From Blattabacterium cuenoti BPAA (GTDB taxonomy: Bacteria > Bacteroidota > Bacteroidia > Flavobacteriales > Blattabacteriaceae), in the NCBI RefSeq assembly GCF_000348805.1, contig NC_020510.1:124001-188000 (forward strand): a DNA stretch of 64,000 nt, written 5' to 3'. The notes under the pieces are model-generated. The model had not been told where the DNA came from and ran no database searches. It was given only the letters and a program-made list of their open reading frames with translations. The first letter of the stretch is position 1; each line of letters begins with the position of its first letter. Shown piece after piece: positions 26,256 through 35,969 of the stretch. The translations under genes were made by a program, and so were the position numbers.

Positions 26256-27212
26256 ATGAAGGGAATTAAAATATTTTCACCAGCTACTGTTGCTAATTTG
26301 GCTTGTGGATTTGATGTTATTGGATTAGCTTTAGATTTTCCTAAAGATGAAATTTTTTTATATAAATCCAATAATCCAGGAATACGTATCCACCGAGTTC
26401 ATAGGTCTTCATCATTACCTAATGATCCAATGAAAAATTCAGCTTTTGTCGCTTTGCAATCTTTGTTGAAAAAATATAAACAAAGACAAAAATTTGATGA
26501 AAAAGAAAAAATAGGATTTGAAATTGAATTAATTAAAAATATTCTTCCTGGAAGTGGAATAGGGTCTAGTGCGGCTAGTGCAGCTGGTGTTGTTTATGGA
26601 GCTAATATTTTATTAGGAAATCCTTTTAGTGCTATACAATTAATCCGTTTCGCTATGGAAGGAGAACGTATAGCAAGTGGAACAGCTCATGCTGATAATG
26701 TTGCTCCTGCTATTATGGGGGGTGTTACATTAATCAGAAGTTATCAACCATTGGATATTACTAAATTACATACTCCCAATAAATTATGGGTCAGTATTAT
26801 ACATCCACAAATAGAAGTCAAAACATCAGATGCTAGAGAAATTCTAAAACAAAAAATATTGATGACAGATGCCATTAGACAGTGGGGGAATGTAGGGGCA
26901 TTAGTCGCGGGTTTATATCGAGAAGATTATGAGTTAATCAGTAGATCCTTAGAAGATGTAATTGTAGAACCTATACGAGCAATGTTAATTCCAGCTTTTT
27001 ATGAATTACAAGTAAGATGTAAAGAAATAGGAGCTTTGGGAGGGGGAATCTCTGGTTCAGGGCCTTCTGTTTTCATGCTTAGCAAAGGAAATTATACGGC
27101 AAAAAAAGTGACTGAAGTCATGAATCGAGTCTATTCTCCGTTACAAGTTGATTATAAAACTTATACTTCTCCTATCAATTCACAAGGAATCAAGTGGACT
27201 CAAATATTGTAA
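26256..27212 (+). CDS. thrB: Homoserine kinase
   Basis: ThrB phosphorylates homoserine. It is a 318-residue GHMP-family kinase with FSPATVANLACGFDVIGLAL near 7, the phosphate-binding loop LPGSGIGSSAASAAGV near 94, SGTAHADNVAPAIMGG near 137, and the third GHMP motif GALGGGISGSGPSVFML near 261. The second gene of thrABC, it comes 21 bp before thrC. Confidence 0.96.
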   Translation: MKGIKIFSPATVANLACGFDVIGLALDFPKDEIFLYKSNNPGIRIHRVHRSSSLPNDPMKNSAFVALQSLLKKYKQRQKFDEKEKIGFEIELIKNILPGSGIGSSAASAAGVVYGANILLGNPFSAIQLIRFAMEGERIASGTAHADNVAPAIMGGVTLIRSYQPLDITKLHTPNKLWVSIIHPQIEVKTSDAREILKQKILMTDAIRQWGNVGALVAGLYREDYELISRSLEDVIVEPIRAMLIPAFYELQVRCKEIGALGGGISGSGPSVFMLSKGNYTAKKVTEVMNRVYSPLQVDYKTYTSPINSQGIKWTQIL

Positions 27213-27233
27213 AATAATAGAAAAAAATATAGT

Positions 27234-28562
27234 ATGTTGTATTACAGTTTGAAAAATTGTAAAAATTTAGTCTCTTTTGAAGATGCGGTTTTAACAGGAT
27301 TATCGTCTGATGGCGGATTATATATGCCTCAATGTATTCCTAAATTAGAACCAAAATTTATTCATAACCTTCCGATTTATGATATTTATACGATTGCCAT
27401 GTTTGTTATCAAACCTTATATTGGAAAATATATCCCAGAAAAATTTATTGATCATATCATTCATGATACTTTAAATTTTTCTTTTCCATTGAAAAACATA
27501 CATGATAATATTCACGTATTAGAACTATTCCATGGACCTACTTTAGCTTTTAAAGATGTGGGAGCTAGGTTTATGGCAGGATGTTTAAGTTATTTTTCTG
27601 AAAAACTAGGAAAAAATGTGACGGTTTTAGTAGCTACTTCAGGAGATACAGGAGGTGCTGTTGCTAAAGGGTTTCATAAAAAAACTGGAATAGAAGTTAT
27701 TATTTTATATCCATATAATAGAATCAGTTCCATACAAAAAAAACAAATCACTTCATTGGGAGATAATATTTCTGCTTTAGAAATATATGGAAGTTTTGAT
27801 GATTGTCAAAATATGGTTAAAAAAGCTTTTTTAGATCAAGAAGTGAAAAAAAAATATATGTTAACTTCTGCGAATTCTATCAATGTAGGAAGATGGCTAC
27901 CTCAAATGTTTTATTATTTTGTAGCTTACAAACAAATCATTGTTGAAAATCCAACAAAATTAATTTTTTCAGTTCCTAGTGGAAATTTTGGAAATCTTTG
28001 CGCAGGAATGATGGCAGAAAAGATGGGTTTACCTATAAAATCTTTTATTGCATCTACAAATGTCAATGACACTATACCTAGATTTTTAAAATCTAAAAAA
28101 TACCATCCTCTTCCAGTCAAAAAAACTATATCGAATGCTATGGATATATCTGACCCCAGCAATTTTTCTAGAATATGGCATTTATATCAAAAGAATATCT
28201 TTCAGTTAAGAAAAAAACTTTTTTCCTATAAATTTACGGATGAAGAAACCTTAGAAATTATAAAGATGATATGGAAAAAATATAAATATATGCTAGATCC
28301 ACATGGAGCTATTGGTTATTTAGGACTTATACAATATTTACAACAACAAAAAGAAAAAATTCATTCTGGTTCAGAACCCGCTATTTTTTTAGAAACAGCT
28401 CATCCTATTAAATTTTTAGATCATATGCCTCTTTTTTTGAAAAAAAAAATTGTTCCAAATCAGGAACTTGAAGTCTTTTTGAAAGAAAAAAGAAAAATAA
28501 AAACAACATCTTTACCCAATGATTTTAATATTTTTAAAAGTTGGTTATTAGAAAGAAAATGA
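27234..28562 (+). CDS. thrC: Threonine synthase
   Basis: ThrC converts phosphohomoserine to threonine using pyridoxal phosphate. In 442 residues the PLP lysine is in HGPTLAFKDVGARFMAG near 102-118, the phosphate cup in VATSGDTGGAVAKGF near 138, and substrate motifs in TSANSINVGRWLPQMFYYF near 212. It belongs to the short N-terminal type with SSDGGLYMPQCIPKL near 22. It closes the thr operon, with thyA convergent 11 bp away. Confidence 0.96.
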   Translation: MLYYSLKNCKNLVSFEDAVLTGLSSDGGLYMPQCIPKLEPKFIHNLPIYDIYTIAMFVIKPYIGKYIPEKFIDHIIHDTLNFSFPLKNIHDNIHVLELFHGPTLAFKDVGARFMAGCLSYFSEKLGKNVTVLVATSGDTGGAVAKGFHKKTGIEVIILYPYNRISSIQKKQITSLGDNISALEIYGSFDDCQNMVKKAFLDQEVKKKYMLTSANSINVGRWLPQMFYYFVAYKQIIVENPTKLIFSVPSGNFGNLCAGMMAEKMGLPIKSFIASTNVNDTIPRFLKSKKYHPLPVKKTISNAMDISDPSNFSRIWHLYQKNIFQLRKKLFSYKFTDEETLEIIKMIWKKYKYMLDPHGAIGYLGLIQYLQQQKEKIHSGSEPAIFLETAHPIKFLDHMPLFLKKKIVPNQELEVFLKEKRKIKTTSLPNDFNIFKSWLLERK

Positions 28563-28573
28563 GATGAATTTTT

Positions 28574-29368
28574 TTAAATAGCTACATCTCCCTTAATATG
28601 AGGAAAAGGATTATAGTTTTTTAACTCAAAGTCTTCAAAACAAAATTGAAAAATATTTTTCACAGAAGGATTGAGAATCATTTTAGGAAGTGGTCTTGGA
28701 GTTCTTTGCATTTGAAGTTTAACTTGTTGAATATGATTGTTATAGATATGAGCATCTCCTATAGTATGAATGAGTTCTTTTTCTTTTAAATTCAAAACTT
28801 TAGCTAACATAATGAGTAACAAAGCATAAGATGCTATATTAAATGGTAATCCAATAAAAATATCTGCACTTCTTTGATATAAAAGTAACGATAATTTTTT
28901 TTGATGTACGTAAAATTGGAATAACAAATGACAAGGAGGTAATGCCATATTTTGAATCATCCCTACATTCCAAGAAGAAACAATTAAACGTCTAGAATTA
29001 GGATTAAACTTTATTTCTTTTATGATATTAACGATTTGATCGATGAAATGTCCATCATAGGTAGGCCATTTTCTCCATTGAAATCCATATATAGGACCTA
29101 GTTCTCCATTATTATCCGCCCACTTATTCCAAATATTAACTTGATGGTTTATTAAAAATTGAATGTTTGTTTCTCCTTTTAAAAACCATAATAGTTCATA
29201 AATAATAGATCGTATGTTTAATTTTTTAGTGGTTAAAATAGGAAATCCTTCTTCTAAATCAAATCTCATTTGATATCCAAATAGGCTTATTGTTCCTACG
29301 CCAGTACGATCTTTTCTTTTGATTCCCTTTTTTAATACGTTTTTTAATAAATTTAAATATTGTTTCAT
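28574..29368 (-). CDS. thyA: Thymidylate synthase
   Basis: ThyA methylates dUMP to dTMP using methylene-tetrahydrofolate. I chose the ATG at 29368 ([20 protein letters not shown]), giving 264 residues, the same length as E. coli ThyA. The catalytic cysteine is in [13 protein letters not shown] near 146, the folate and dUMP sites in [19 protein letters not shown] near 166, DAHIYNNH near 205, and the C-terminus ends GDVAI. Its dUMP should come from the dUTPase and dCMP deaminase in this window, both of which are damaged. Confidence 0.97.
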   Translation of the reverse strand: MKQYLNLLKNVLKKGIKRKDRTGVGTISLFGYQMRFDLEEGFPILTTKKLNIRSIIYELLWFLKGETNIQFLINHQVNIWNKWADNNGELGPIYGFQWRKWPTYDGHFIDQIVNIIKEIKFNPNSRRLIVSSWNVGMIQNMALPPCHLLFQFYVHQKKLSLLLYQRSADIFIGLPFNIASYALLLIMLAKVLNLKEKELIHTIGDAHIYNNHIQQVKLQMQRTPRPLPKMILNPSVKNIFQFCFEDFELKNYNPFPHIKGDVAI

Positions 29369-29407
29369 GATCTTAATCAAGATGTATTTATGTTTTAATT
29401 TTAAAAG

Positions 29408-29415
29408 TATTTTTG
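29408..29415 (+). promoter_or_regulatory. Possible -7 element upstream of prs
   Basis: TATTTTTG followed by C matches TAnnTTTG, 20 bp before the prs ATG, a good distance for a short leader. A -33 element is not clear (TGTTTT near 29391). Chance matches are common in AT-rich DNA. Confidence 0.35.
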
Positions 29416-29434
29416 CATAATAAAAAATTCAACT

Positions 29435-30373
29435 ATGAATCAAAAGGTACTCTTCTTCTCTACAAGAAGCGGTTTAAAATTATCAAAAAATATAGCTTAT
29501 TATTATGGAAATTTTCTTGGTAAAGTACGATTTTTAGAATTTAGTGATGGAGAATATACTCCTTGTTTTGAACAATCTGTTCGTGGATCTCAAGTATTTT
29601 TGATTGGTTCTACTTTTCCTCCAGTAGATAATTTGATGGAATTATTATTAATGTGTGATGCAGCTTGCAGAGCTTCAGCTTATAACATAACACTTGTAAT
29701 TCCGTATTTTGGATGGGCTAGACAAGATCATAAAGATAAACCTAGAACTCCTATTGCCGCGAAACTAATAGCGAATCTTATAGTCGCTTCAGGAGCTACT
29801 AGAGTCATGACCATGGATTTACATGCAGATCAAATTCAAGGATTTTTTGATATTCCTGTAGATCATTTATATGCATCTAGAATATTTATTAATTATATTA
29901 AGAAATTAAACCTAGATCAATTAACCATTGCTTCTCCAGATATGGGAGGGGCTAAAAGAGCCAGAAGTTATGCAGGTTATTTAGGAACAGATGTAGTCAT
30001 CTGTTATAAAGAAAGAAAAAAAGCAAATGAAATAGAATTCATGAATTTGATAGGAAATGTAAGAAATAAAAATATTATACTTATAGATGACATGGTAGAT
30101 ACAGCTGGAACTTTAACAGAAGCTGCTAATTTAATCAAAAAACAAGGAGCTAAAAGTGTACGTGCTATAGCTACTCATCCAGTTCTATCAGGAAATTCTT
30201 ATGAAAAAATCCATCAATCCGCAATTGAAGAATTGGTGGTGACAGATACGATTCCTATAAATCAAATGAAACAAAATGATAAAATTCAAGTTTTATCTTG
30301 TGCTCCACTTTTTGCGGAAGTGATGCAATCAGTACATAAAGACGAGTCCATTAGTAATAAATTTATAATATGA
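29435..30373 (+). CDS. prs: Ribose-phosphate pyrophosphokinase
   Basis: Prs makes PRPP, the precursor for the purine block, UMP synthase and histidine or NAD routes. The 312-residue protein has FSTRSGLKLSKNIA near 8, the ATP flag YFGWARQDHKDKPR near 97, MDLHADQIQGFFDIPVDHLY near 129, the catalytic KRARSY-type GGAKRARSYA near 171 and the PRPP loop IILIDDMVDTAGTLTEAA near 210. Its stop overlaps the rplY start by four bases (ATGA), which suggests translational coupling. Confidence 0.97.
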   Translation: MNQKVLFFSTRSGLKLSKNIAYYYGNFLGKVRFLEFSDGEYTPCFEQSVRGSQVFLIGSTFPPVDNLMELLLMCDAACRASAYNITLVIPYFGWARQDHKDKPRTPIAAKLIANLIVASGATRVMTMDLHADQIQGFFDIPVDHLYASRIFINYIKKLNLDQLTIASPDMGGAKRARSYAGYLGTDVVICYKERKKANEIEFMNLIGNVRNKNIILIDDMVDTAGTLTEAANLIKKQGAKSVRAIATHPVLSGNSYEKIHQSAIEELVVTDTIPINQMKQNDKIQVLSCAPLFAEVMQSVHKDESISNKFII

Positions 30374-30972
30374 AATATGTAAATATATACGGAAATAAAA
30401 GAAACATTGGAAAAAAAGCAGTTCGTTTCATTCGAATTTCTGGAAAAATTCCATGTATTTTGTATGGAAAAAATATAAATATTCCGTTTTCTATTCCATT
30501 AGAAAGTTTAAAGAAAATAGTATATACTACAGAAATATATGGTGTTACTCTTAAAATAGAGGGATATGATCAAAGTATCAATGCCATTCAAAAGGAAATA
30601 CAATTTGATCCGGTTAATAATAAAATATTACATGTAGATTTTTACAAAATTGATCAATCTAAACCTATTATATTAGAAGTTCCTGTAAGAACTGTTGGTA
30701 GACCTATTGGAGTTGAAAAAGGTGGAGAATATTATTCTTTTATTAGAAAATTAAAAGTAAAAGCAATTCCGTATAATATGCCAGAATCCATTGAACTCAA
30801 TATTCATTCTTTAGACATAGGAGATAGAATCATAGCCGAAGATTTATATAATGATCAATATACGATTTTACATCCTTCTCATACTCTGATCGCACGGGTA
30901 AAAAGTTCCCGTACAATTATTAAAGGTTCTCAAGAAGAAGAAAATCAAGAAGAAAAAGAAAATAAAAAATAA
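30370..30972 (+). CDS. rplY: 50S ribosomal protein L25, CTC type
   Basis: L25 binds 5S rRNA. At 200 residues it is the long CTC form: an N-terminal L25 domain (about 1-90, with IRISGKIPCILYGKNINIPF and FDPVNNKILHVDFYKI) and a C-terminal beta domain (about 95-180, with PVRTVGRPIGVEKGGEYYSF and SLDIGDRIIAEDL). The tail is acidic and lysine-rich (EEENQEEKENKK). It is downstream of prs, as in many bacteria, and tadA follows within 10 bp. Confidence 0.95.
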   Translation: MKYVNIYGNKRNIGKKAVRFIRISGKIPCILYGKNINIPFSIPLESLKKIVYTTEIYGVTLKIEGYDQSINAIQKEIQFDPVNNKILHVDFYKIDQSKPIILEVPVRTVGRPIGVEKGGEYYSFIRKLKVKAIPYNMPESIELNIHSLDIGDRIIAEDLYNDQYTILHPSHTLIARVKSSRTIIKGSQEEENQEEKENKK

Positions 30973-30980
30973 AATGAATA

Positions 30981-31442
30981 ATGTGTATAGATTTTTATTT
31001 TATGAAAATAGCTTTAAAAGAGGCTTTTATTGCTTTTTATAAAAATGAAATTCCTATAGGTGCTGCAATTACATATAAAAATATAGTTATAGCAAAAGCT
31101 CATAATTTAACTGAAACTTTATGTGATATTACCGCACATGCAGAAATGTTAGTGCTAAACTTAGCCTCTAATTATTTAAAAAATAAATATATCAAAAAAT
31201 GTACTTTATATGTGACCCTAGAACCATGTGTCATGTGTGCAGGAGCTCTATTTTGGTCTCAAATAGGACGAGTTGTTTGTGGGGCTTCTAATCCCTCAAA
31301 AAGAGGATTCATATATTCTGGAACTAAATTACATCCCCAAACAAAATTTGTATCTGGAATTATGAAAAATCAATGTCAAGCTCTGATACAAAAATTTTTT
31401 TTTTATAAAAGAATCCATAAAAAGAAAAAAAAGTTTATATAA
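30981..31442 (+). CDS. tadA: tRNA-specific adenosine deaminase
   Basis: TadA converts A34 to inosine in tRNA-Arg(ACG). In 153 residues the zinc and catalytic site is complete: AHAEMLVL near 51 with the proton-shuttling glutamate, and LEPCVMCAGALFWSQIGRVV near 79 with the two zinc cysteines. The family start DFYFMKIALKEA is preserved. It overlaps the convergent dedA gene by 8 bp and is probably translated from the prs-rplY message. Confidence 0.94.
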   Translation: MCIDFYFMKIALKEAFIAFYKNEIPIGAAITYKNIVIAKAHNLTETLCDITAHAEMLVLNLASNYLKNKYIKKCTLYVTLEPCVMCAGALFWSQIGRVVCGASNPSKRGFIYSGTKLHPQTKFVSGIMKNQCQALIQKFFFYKRIHKKKKKFI

Positions 31443-32136
31443 GTATTTTTTTCTTTTTATTTTTACTGATTCTCATTTTAAAAAAAATTGGTAAAGTTGT
31501 CATTAATACAATTAATAAAATAATCCATTCAAGATGATTTTTTAATTCCGGAAAATTTTTATCTAAATAATGTCCAGATAACATGATAGAAAAAGTCCAA
31601 GCAAACGCTCCAATAATATTATATATCATAAACTTTTTGAAATCTACACGAATTGCTCCTGCTACAATAGGAGCAAAAGATCGAAAAATGGGAAGAAAAC
31701 GACTCATAATAAGAGCCGTTGTTTTATATTTATTATAAAACAATTTTGCTAAAATTAAATGTTTTCTCTTAAAAAAAAAGGAGTCTTTTCTGTGATATAA
31801 CAGTTTTCCGGATTTATACCCTAGCCAATATCCTTGCATATTTCCAAGAATAGCCACACATGATACGATTAAAATGATTACAAAAAAAGGTACATTATAA
31901 AAATTTTTGCATAAATCTTCTCCAAAAATTCCGGCAGTAAATAATAAAGAATCTCCAGGTAAAAAAAAACCGATAAAAAATCCTGTTTCCGCAAATACAA
32001 TAGCTAAAAGAATGAATAAAGCTGTATTTCCGAAATATAAAAATATCCATCTAGGATTAAACAAATGTTGAAAAACATCCCAAAAATCTGACATTTTACA
32101 AATATGATAATGAAAGTCAAAGTTAAAAATTTCCAT
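31435..32136 (-). CDS. DedA family membrane protein
   Basis: A 233-residue integral membrane protein of the DedA/SNARE-associated superfamily, some of which flip phospholipids such as undecaprenyl phosphate. Signature regions are GFFLPGDSLLFTAGIFGE near 56-73 and SRFLPIFRSFAPIVAGAIRV near 145, with GYWLGYKSGK between. Four or five transmembrane segments are visible, plus a basic C-terminus. The substrate here is not known. Confidence 0.9.
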   Translation of the reverse strand: MEIFNFDFHYHICKMSDFWDVFQHLFNPRWIFLYFGNTALFILLAIVFAETGFFIGFFLPGDSLLFTAGIFGEDLCKNFYNVPFFVIILIVSCVAILGNMQGYWLGYKSGKLLYHRKDSFFFKRKHLILAKLFYNKYKTTALIMSRFLPIFRSFAPIVAGAIRVDFKKFMIYNIIGAFAWTFSIMLSGHYLDKNFPELKNHLEWIILLIVLMTTLPIFFKMRISKNKKKKILI

Positions 32137-32180
32137 TTTTTATAAAAATTAAAAAATAAAAATATTTATTTTCATATTTT

Positions 32181-32224
32181 CAGTATGAAAAAAATCAGTA
32201 TGAAAAAAATCAGTATGAAAAAAA
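32181..32224. repeat. Tandem repeat, 15-bp unit, three copies
   Basis: The unit CAGTATGAAAAAAAT is repeated at 32181-32195 and 32196-32210, and again at 32211-32224 with the last base lost. It lies in the dedA-aroB gap just upstream of a 39-codon ORF. The sequence before it (TTTTCATA) can pair with TATGAAAA of the first unit. Confidence 0.9.
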
Positions 32225-32239
32225 ACTAATATATTTTTT

Positions 32240-32359
32240 ATGGAGTATTTATTTAAATTTATTAATCTTTTAGGATGGATTCCTAATATATTTTTCTTTA
32301 CAATAGGTTGGTTTTTTGTCATTTTTTGGTTGTGTAAAATATTTTATTTCATTAATTAA
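32240..32359 (+). CDS. Predicted small membrane protein, 39 residues
   Basis: An ATG-started ORF too short for the usual cut-off: MEYLFKFINLLGWIPNIFFF, then a strongly hydrophobic TIGWFFVIFWLCKIFYFIN. A single transmembrane segment spans about residues 12-35. The NLLGWIPNIFFFTIGWFFVIFW region loosely recalls the end of a small flavobacterial membrane family (DUF6341), but I cannot confirm that. It fills most of the dedA-aroB gap and ends 42 bp before the aroB start. It may be real or may be chance in AT-rich DNA. Confidence 0.4.
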   Translation: MEYLFKFINLLGWIPNIFFFTIGWFFVIFWLCKIFYFIN

Positions 32360-32401
32360 TGAAAAATTGGTTAATTTTGTTTGTTAAACGAGGCTAAATT
32401 C

Positions 32402-33466
32402 ATGAAAATGAAAAAAAGGGAAAGACTCATATACTTTAATGAAGAAGCTTATGATATGCTCAAAAATTACTTACTTCATCAAGTTGATTCCATTCAAAAT
32501 ATATTTATTCTCGTAGATGAAAAAACCTACAGACACTGTCTTCCCATTCTTTTTCATTACATAGATTTTTTAGAAAAATCTAATATTATTGAAATCAAAT
32601 CAGGAGAAAAAGAAAAAAATATTTATACGTGTATTCAAATATGCAAACATTTAGAAAAATTTAAAGCAACTAGAAAAAGTTTAATCCTAAATTTAGGAGG
32701 AGGAGTAATAACAGATATTGGAGGATTTGTAGCTACTATATTTAAACGAGGCATTCGTTTTGTTAATATTCCTACAACTTTATTAGGAATGGTTGATGCT
32801 TCTATAGGATATAAAACAGGAGTAAATTTAGATTCTATAAAAAATGAAATAGGATCTTTTTCGGTTCCAGAATTTTTAATCATAGATACTCATTTTTTAA
32901 AAACACTTCCAAATTCAGAAATTTTTTCTGGAATGGCAGAAATGTTCAAACATGGTTTGATAGCCGATAAAAGTTTTTGGAAACAAATGAATCAAATACA
33001 AAAAAATATCATTCATAAACATGAATGGGGAGAGTTAATTCATAAATCTATATTAATTAAACAAAAAATTGTAGATCAAGATCCTAAAGAAAAAGGATTA
33101 AGAAAAATTCTTAATTTTGGACACACTATTGGACATGCTTTAGAGAGCTATTTTATGAATATAAATAAAAAAATTCTGCATGGAATTGCTATAACTATGG
33201 GTATGATTTATGAATCATGGATTTCTTGCAAAATTAATGGGTTATCCATATCTGATTATAAAGAAATCAAATCTACACTTTCTGCATTATATCCAATACA
33301 AAATAAAATTTCTGATTTTGAAATTCAAAAATTATTTCTGATTATGGAACATGATAAAAAAAATGAAAAAAATCAAATTCAATTTTCTTTATTAAAAAAA
33401 ATAGGAAAATGTTCATACAATTGTCAAGTTCCATATTCCTTGATTAAGGAAAGTTTTTTGATCTAA
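32402..33466 (+). CDS. aroB: 3-Dehydroquinate synthase
   Basis: AroB closes the ring in the second step of the shikimate pathway. I chose the ATG at 32402, giving 354 residues; a TTG-started frame to 32381 adds 7 residues without family support. Motifs are NAD-binding [17 protein letters not shown] near 99, [14 protein letters not shown] near 137, and metal ligands in [14 protein letters not shown] near 239 and [11 protein letters not shown] near 259. It is upstream of gyrA by 43 bp on the same strand. Confidence 0.95.
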   Translation: MKMKKRERLIYFNEEAYDMLKNYLLHQVDSIQNIFILVDEKTYRHCLPILFHYIDFLEKSNIIEIKSGEKEKNIYTCIQICKHLEKFKATRKSLILNLGGGVITDIGGFVATIFKRGIRFVNIPTTLLGMVDASIGYKTGVNLDSIKNEIGSFSVPEFLIIDTHFLKTLPNSEIFSGMAEMFKHGLIADKSFWKQMNQIQKNIIHKHEWGELIHKSILIKQKIVDQDPKEKGLRKILNFGHTIGHALESYFMNINKKILHGIAITMGMIYESWISCKINGLSISDYKEIKSTLSALYPIQNKISDFEIQKLFLIMEHDKKNEKNQIQFSLLKKIGKCSYNCQVPYSLIKESFLI

Positions 33467-33509
33467 ATATTTTTATTTATTAATTTATTACATTAATCTT
33501 TTCAAAAAA

Positions 33510-35969
33510 ATGAATGAAAGTGAAGGAGAAAAATTGATTTCTATTAATATTGAAGATGAAATGAAATCATCTTACATAGATTATTCTATGTCTGTGATTG
33601 TATCCAGAGCTCTTCCAGATGTTAGAGATGGGTTAAAACCTGTGCATAGAAGAGTTCTTTATGGAATGTATCAATTAGGAATTATTTCCAAGAGTTCTTA
33701 TAAAAAATCTGCTCGTATTGTTGGAGAAGTATTGGGAAAATATCATCCTCATGGAGACATTTCTGTTTATGATACTATGGTTCGTATGACTCAAAAATGG
33801 ACATTACGTTATCCATTAATAGATGGACAGGGAAATTTTGGATCATTGGATGCAGATCCTCCGGCAGCTATGCGTTATACAGAAGTAAAAATGAAAAAAA
33901 TTTCTGAAGAAATGTTGTTGGATCTAAAAAAAGAGACCGTAGATATGCAATTAAATTTCGATGATTCTTTGGAGGAACCAACGGTTTTACCTACCAGAAT
34001 TCCCAATCTTCTAATTAATGGATCTTCTGGAATTGCAGTTGGAATGGCAACCAATATTCCTCCTCACAATTTAACAGAAACTATAAATGCTATTTGTGCC
34101 TATATAGATCATAATGATATTTCTATAGAACAGATCATGAAATATATAAAAGGGCCTGATTTTCCTACAGGTGGAATTATTTACGGATATGACGGAGTTA
34201 AAAATTCTTTTTACACCGGTAAAGGACGTATTGTTTTACGTGCAAAAGTCCATTTTGAAGATCTTCATGGAAGACCATGTATAATTGTAGATGAAATTCC
34301 TTATCAAGTGAATAAAGCGGATATGATTGCTAGAACTGTGGAATTGATGAAAGAAGGAAAAATGGAAGGAATTTATCAAATTCGTGATGAGTCGGATAGA
34401 AATGGATTACGTATTGTTTACATTTTGAAACAAAATACAAATTCTAATATATTATTGAATCAATTGTTTCAATATACTTCTTTACAAACTTATTTTAATG
34501 TCAATAATATAGCATTAGTTAATGGAAAACCTGTTCAATTAAATATAAAAAGTATTATTCAACATTTTGTTGATCATAGACATAATGTTATTATTCGACG
34601 TACAAAATACGAACACAAAAAGTGTCAAAATCGTATTCATATTTTATTAGGTTTTTTGAAAATATTAGATCATTTAGATATCATGATTCAATTAATTCAA
34701 AAGTCTCATCATCGTTCTGATGCTTGTAATAAACTGATTCAAAAATTTCACATATCAAAACATCAATCTCAATCTATTTTAGATATGAAATTACAAAGTC
34801 TTACTTCTTTGGAAGTCAAAAAACTTAGAAAAGAATATGACGAACTTGTTCAAAAAATAGAGTTTTTTAGAAATGTTTTAAAAGAGCATTCTATAAGAAC
34901 AAAAATTATTAAAAAAGAACTTTTAGAGATTCAAAAGAAGTACAAAGACAAACGTCGTACACAAATCGATTATTCCGGATATAAGGTAAATATAGAAGAT
35001 CTAATTGAGAACGAACAGGTCGTTCTTACTATTTCCCATGCTGGGTACATTAAGAGAACATCTTTATCAGAATATAAACGTCAAGGAAGGGGTGGAGTAG
35101 GAAATAGAGGAGCCATTGCTAGAGAATCAGATTTCTTTAAACATTTACTTGTAGCAAGAAATCATCAATATCTACTTTTTTTTACAGAAAAAGGAAAATG
35201 TTTTTGGCTCAAAGTATATGAAATTCCAGAAGGATCTAAAATTTCTAAAGGTAGAGCGATACAAAACATTATTCGTCTTCAAACAGATGATAAAGTCAAT
35301 GCTTATATATTAACAGGAGATCTTTCTAACAAAAAATATGTAAAAGATTATTATGTCATGATGATTACGAAAAAAGGTATTATAAAAAAAACACCTTTAG
35401 AAAATTATTCTCGTCCTAGAAAAGATGGGATTAATGCTATTGTGATTCGTAAAGGAGATTCTTTGGTGGAAGCTATTCTAACTAAGGGAGATAGCCATGT
35501 TTTTGTTGCTGTAAAAAGTGGAAGGATTATTCGTTTTTCAGAAAAAAAAATTCGTTCAACTGGAAGAGCTTCTTCGGGAGTGATAGGAATAAATATAAAA
35601 AATAAAGATATGGTCATTGGAATGATCTGTGTGGAAGGAAAAGAAAAAGGACATTTGTTAGTTGTTTCTGAAAAAGGGTTTGGAAAAAGATCCAGTATTA
35701 AAGATTATCGGATCACTAATCGTGGTGGAAAAGGAATTAAAACAATAAATATTACTCAAAAAACAGGAAGTTTAATTTCCATAAAATATGTCACGGATCG
35801 AGATGATTTGATGATTATTAAAAAGTCAGGAATTATGATACGTATACCTATATCGGATATAAGAGTGATGGGAAGAACGACTCAAGGAGTTCGATTAATT
35901 CATTTGAAAGAAAACGATGCTATAGCTGATGTGGCAAAAGTTTACAAACCTATTGTGGTATTTCATTGA
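33510..35969 (+). CDS. gyrA: DNA gyrase subunit A
   Basis: GyrA is the breaking-rejoining subunit of gyrase. The 819-residue protein has the family start [20 protein letters not shown] near 19, the active-site tyrosine in [10 protein letters not shown] near 121, and the quinolone region [15 protein letters not shown] near 79. From about 500 there is a C-terminal beta-pinwheel with the GyrA box [11 protein letters not shown] near 525, which supports gyrase over topoisomerase IV. Its 3' end overlaps the convergent prc gene by 20 bp. Confidence 0.95.
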   Translation: MNESEGEKLISINIEDEMKSSYIDYSMSVIVSRALPDVRDGLKPVHRRVLYGMYQLGIISKSSYKKSARIVGEVLGKYHPHGDISVYDTMVRMTQKWTLRYPLIDGQGNFGSLDADPPAAMRYTEVKMKKISEEMLLDLKKETVDMQLNFDDSLEEPTVLPTRIPNLLINGSSGIAVGMATNIPPHNLTETINAICAYIDHNDISIEQIMKYIKGPDFPTGGIIYGYDGVKNSFYTGKGRIVLRAKVHFEDLHGRPCIIVDEIPYQVNKADMIARTVELMKEGKMEGIYQIRDESDRNGLRIVYILKQNTNSNILLNQLFQYTSLQTYFNVNNIALVNGKPVQLNIKSIIQHFVDHRHNVIIRRTKYEHKKCQNRIHILLGFLKILDHLDIMIQLIQKSHHRSDACNKLIQKFHISKHQSQSILDMKLQSLTSLEVKKLRKEYDELVQKIEFFRNVLKEHSIRTKIIKKELLEIQKKYKDKRRTQIDYSGYKVNIEDLIENEQVVLTISHAGYIKRTSLSEYKRQGRGGVGNRGAIARESDFFKHLLVARNHQYLLFFTEKGKCFWLKVYEIPEGSKISKGRAIQNIIRLQTDDKVNAYILTGDLSNKKYVKDYYVMMITKKGIIKKTPLENYSRPRKDGINAIVIRKGDSLVEAILTKGDSHVFVAVKSGRIIRFSEKKIRSTGRASSGVIGINIKNKDMVIGMICVEGKEKGHLLVVSEKGFGKRSSIKDYRITNRGGKGIKTINITQKTGSLISIKYVTDRDDLMIIKKSGIMIRIPISDIRVMGRTTQGVRLIHLKENDAIADVAKVYKPIVVFH

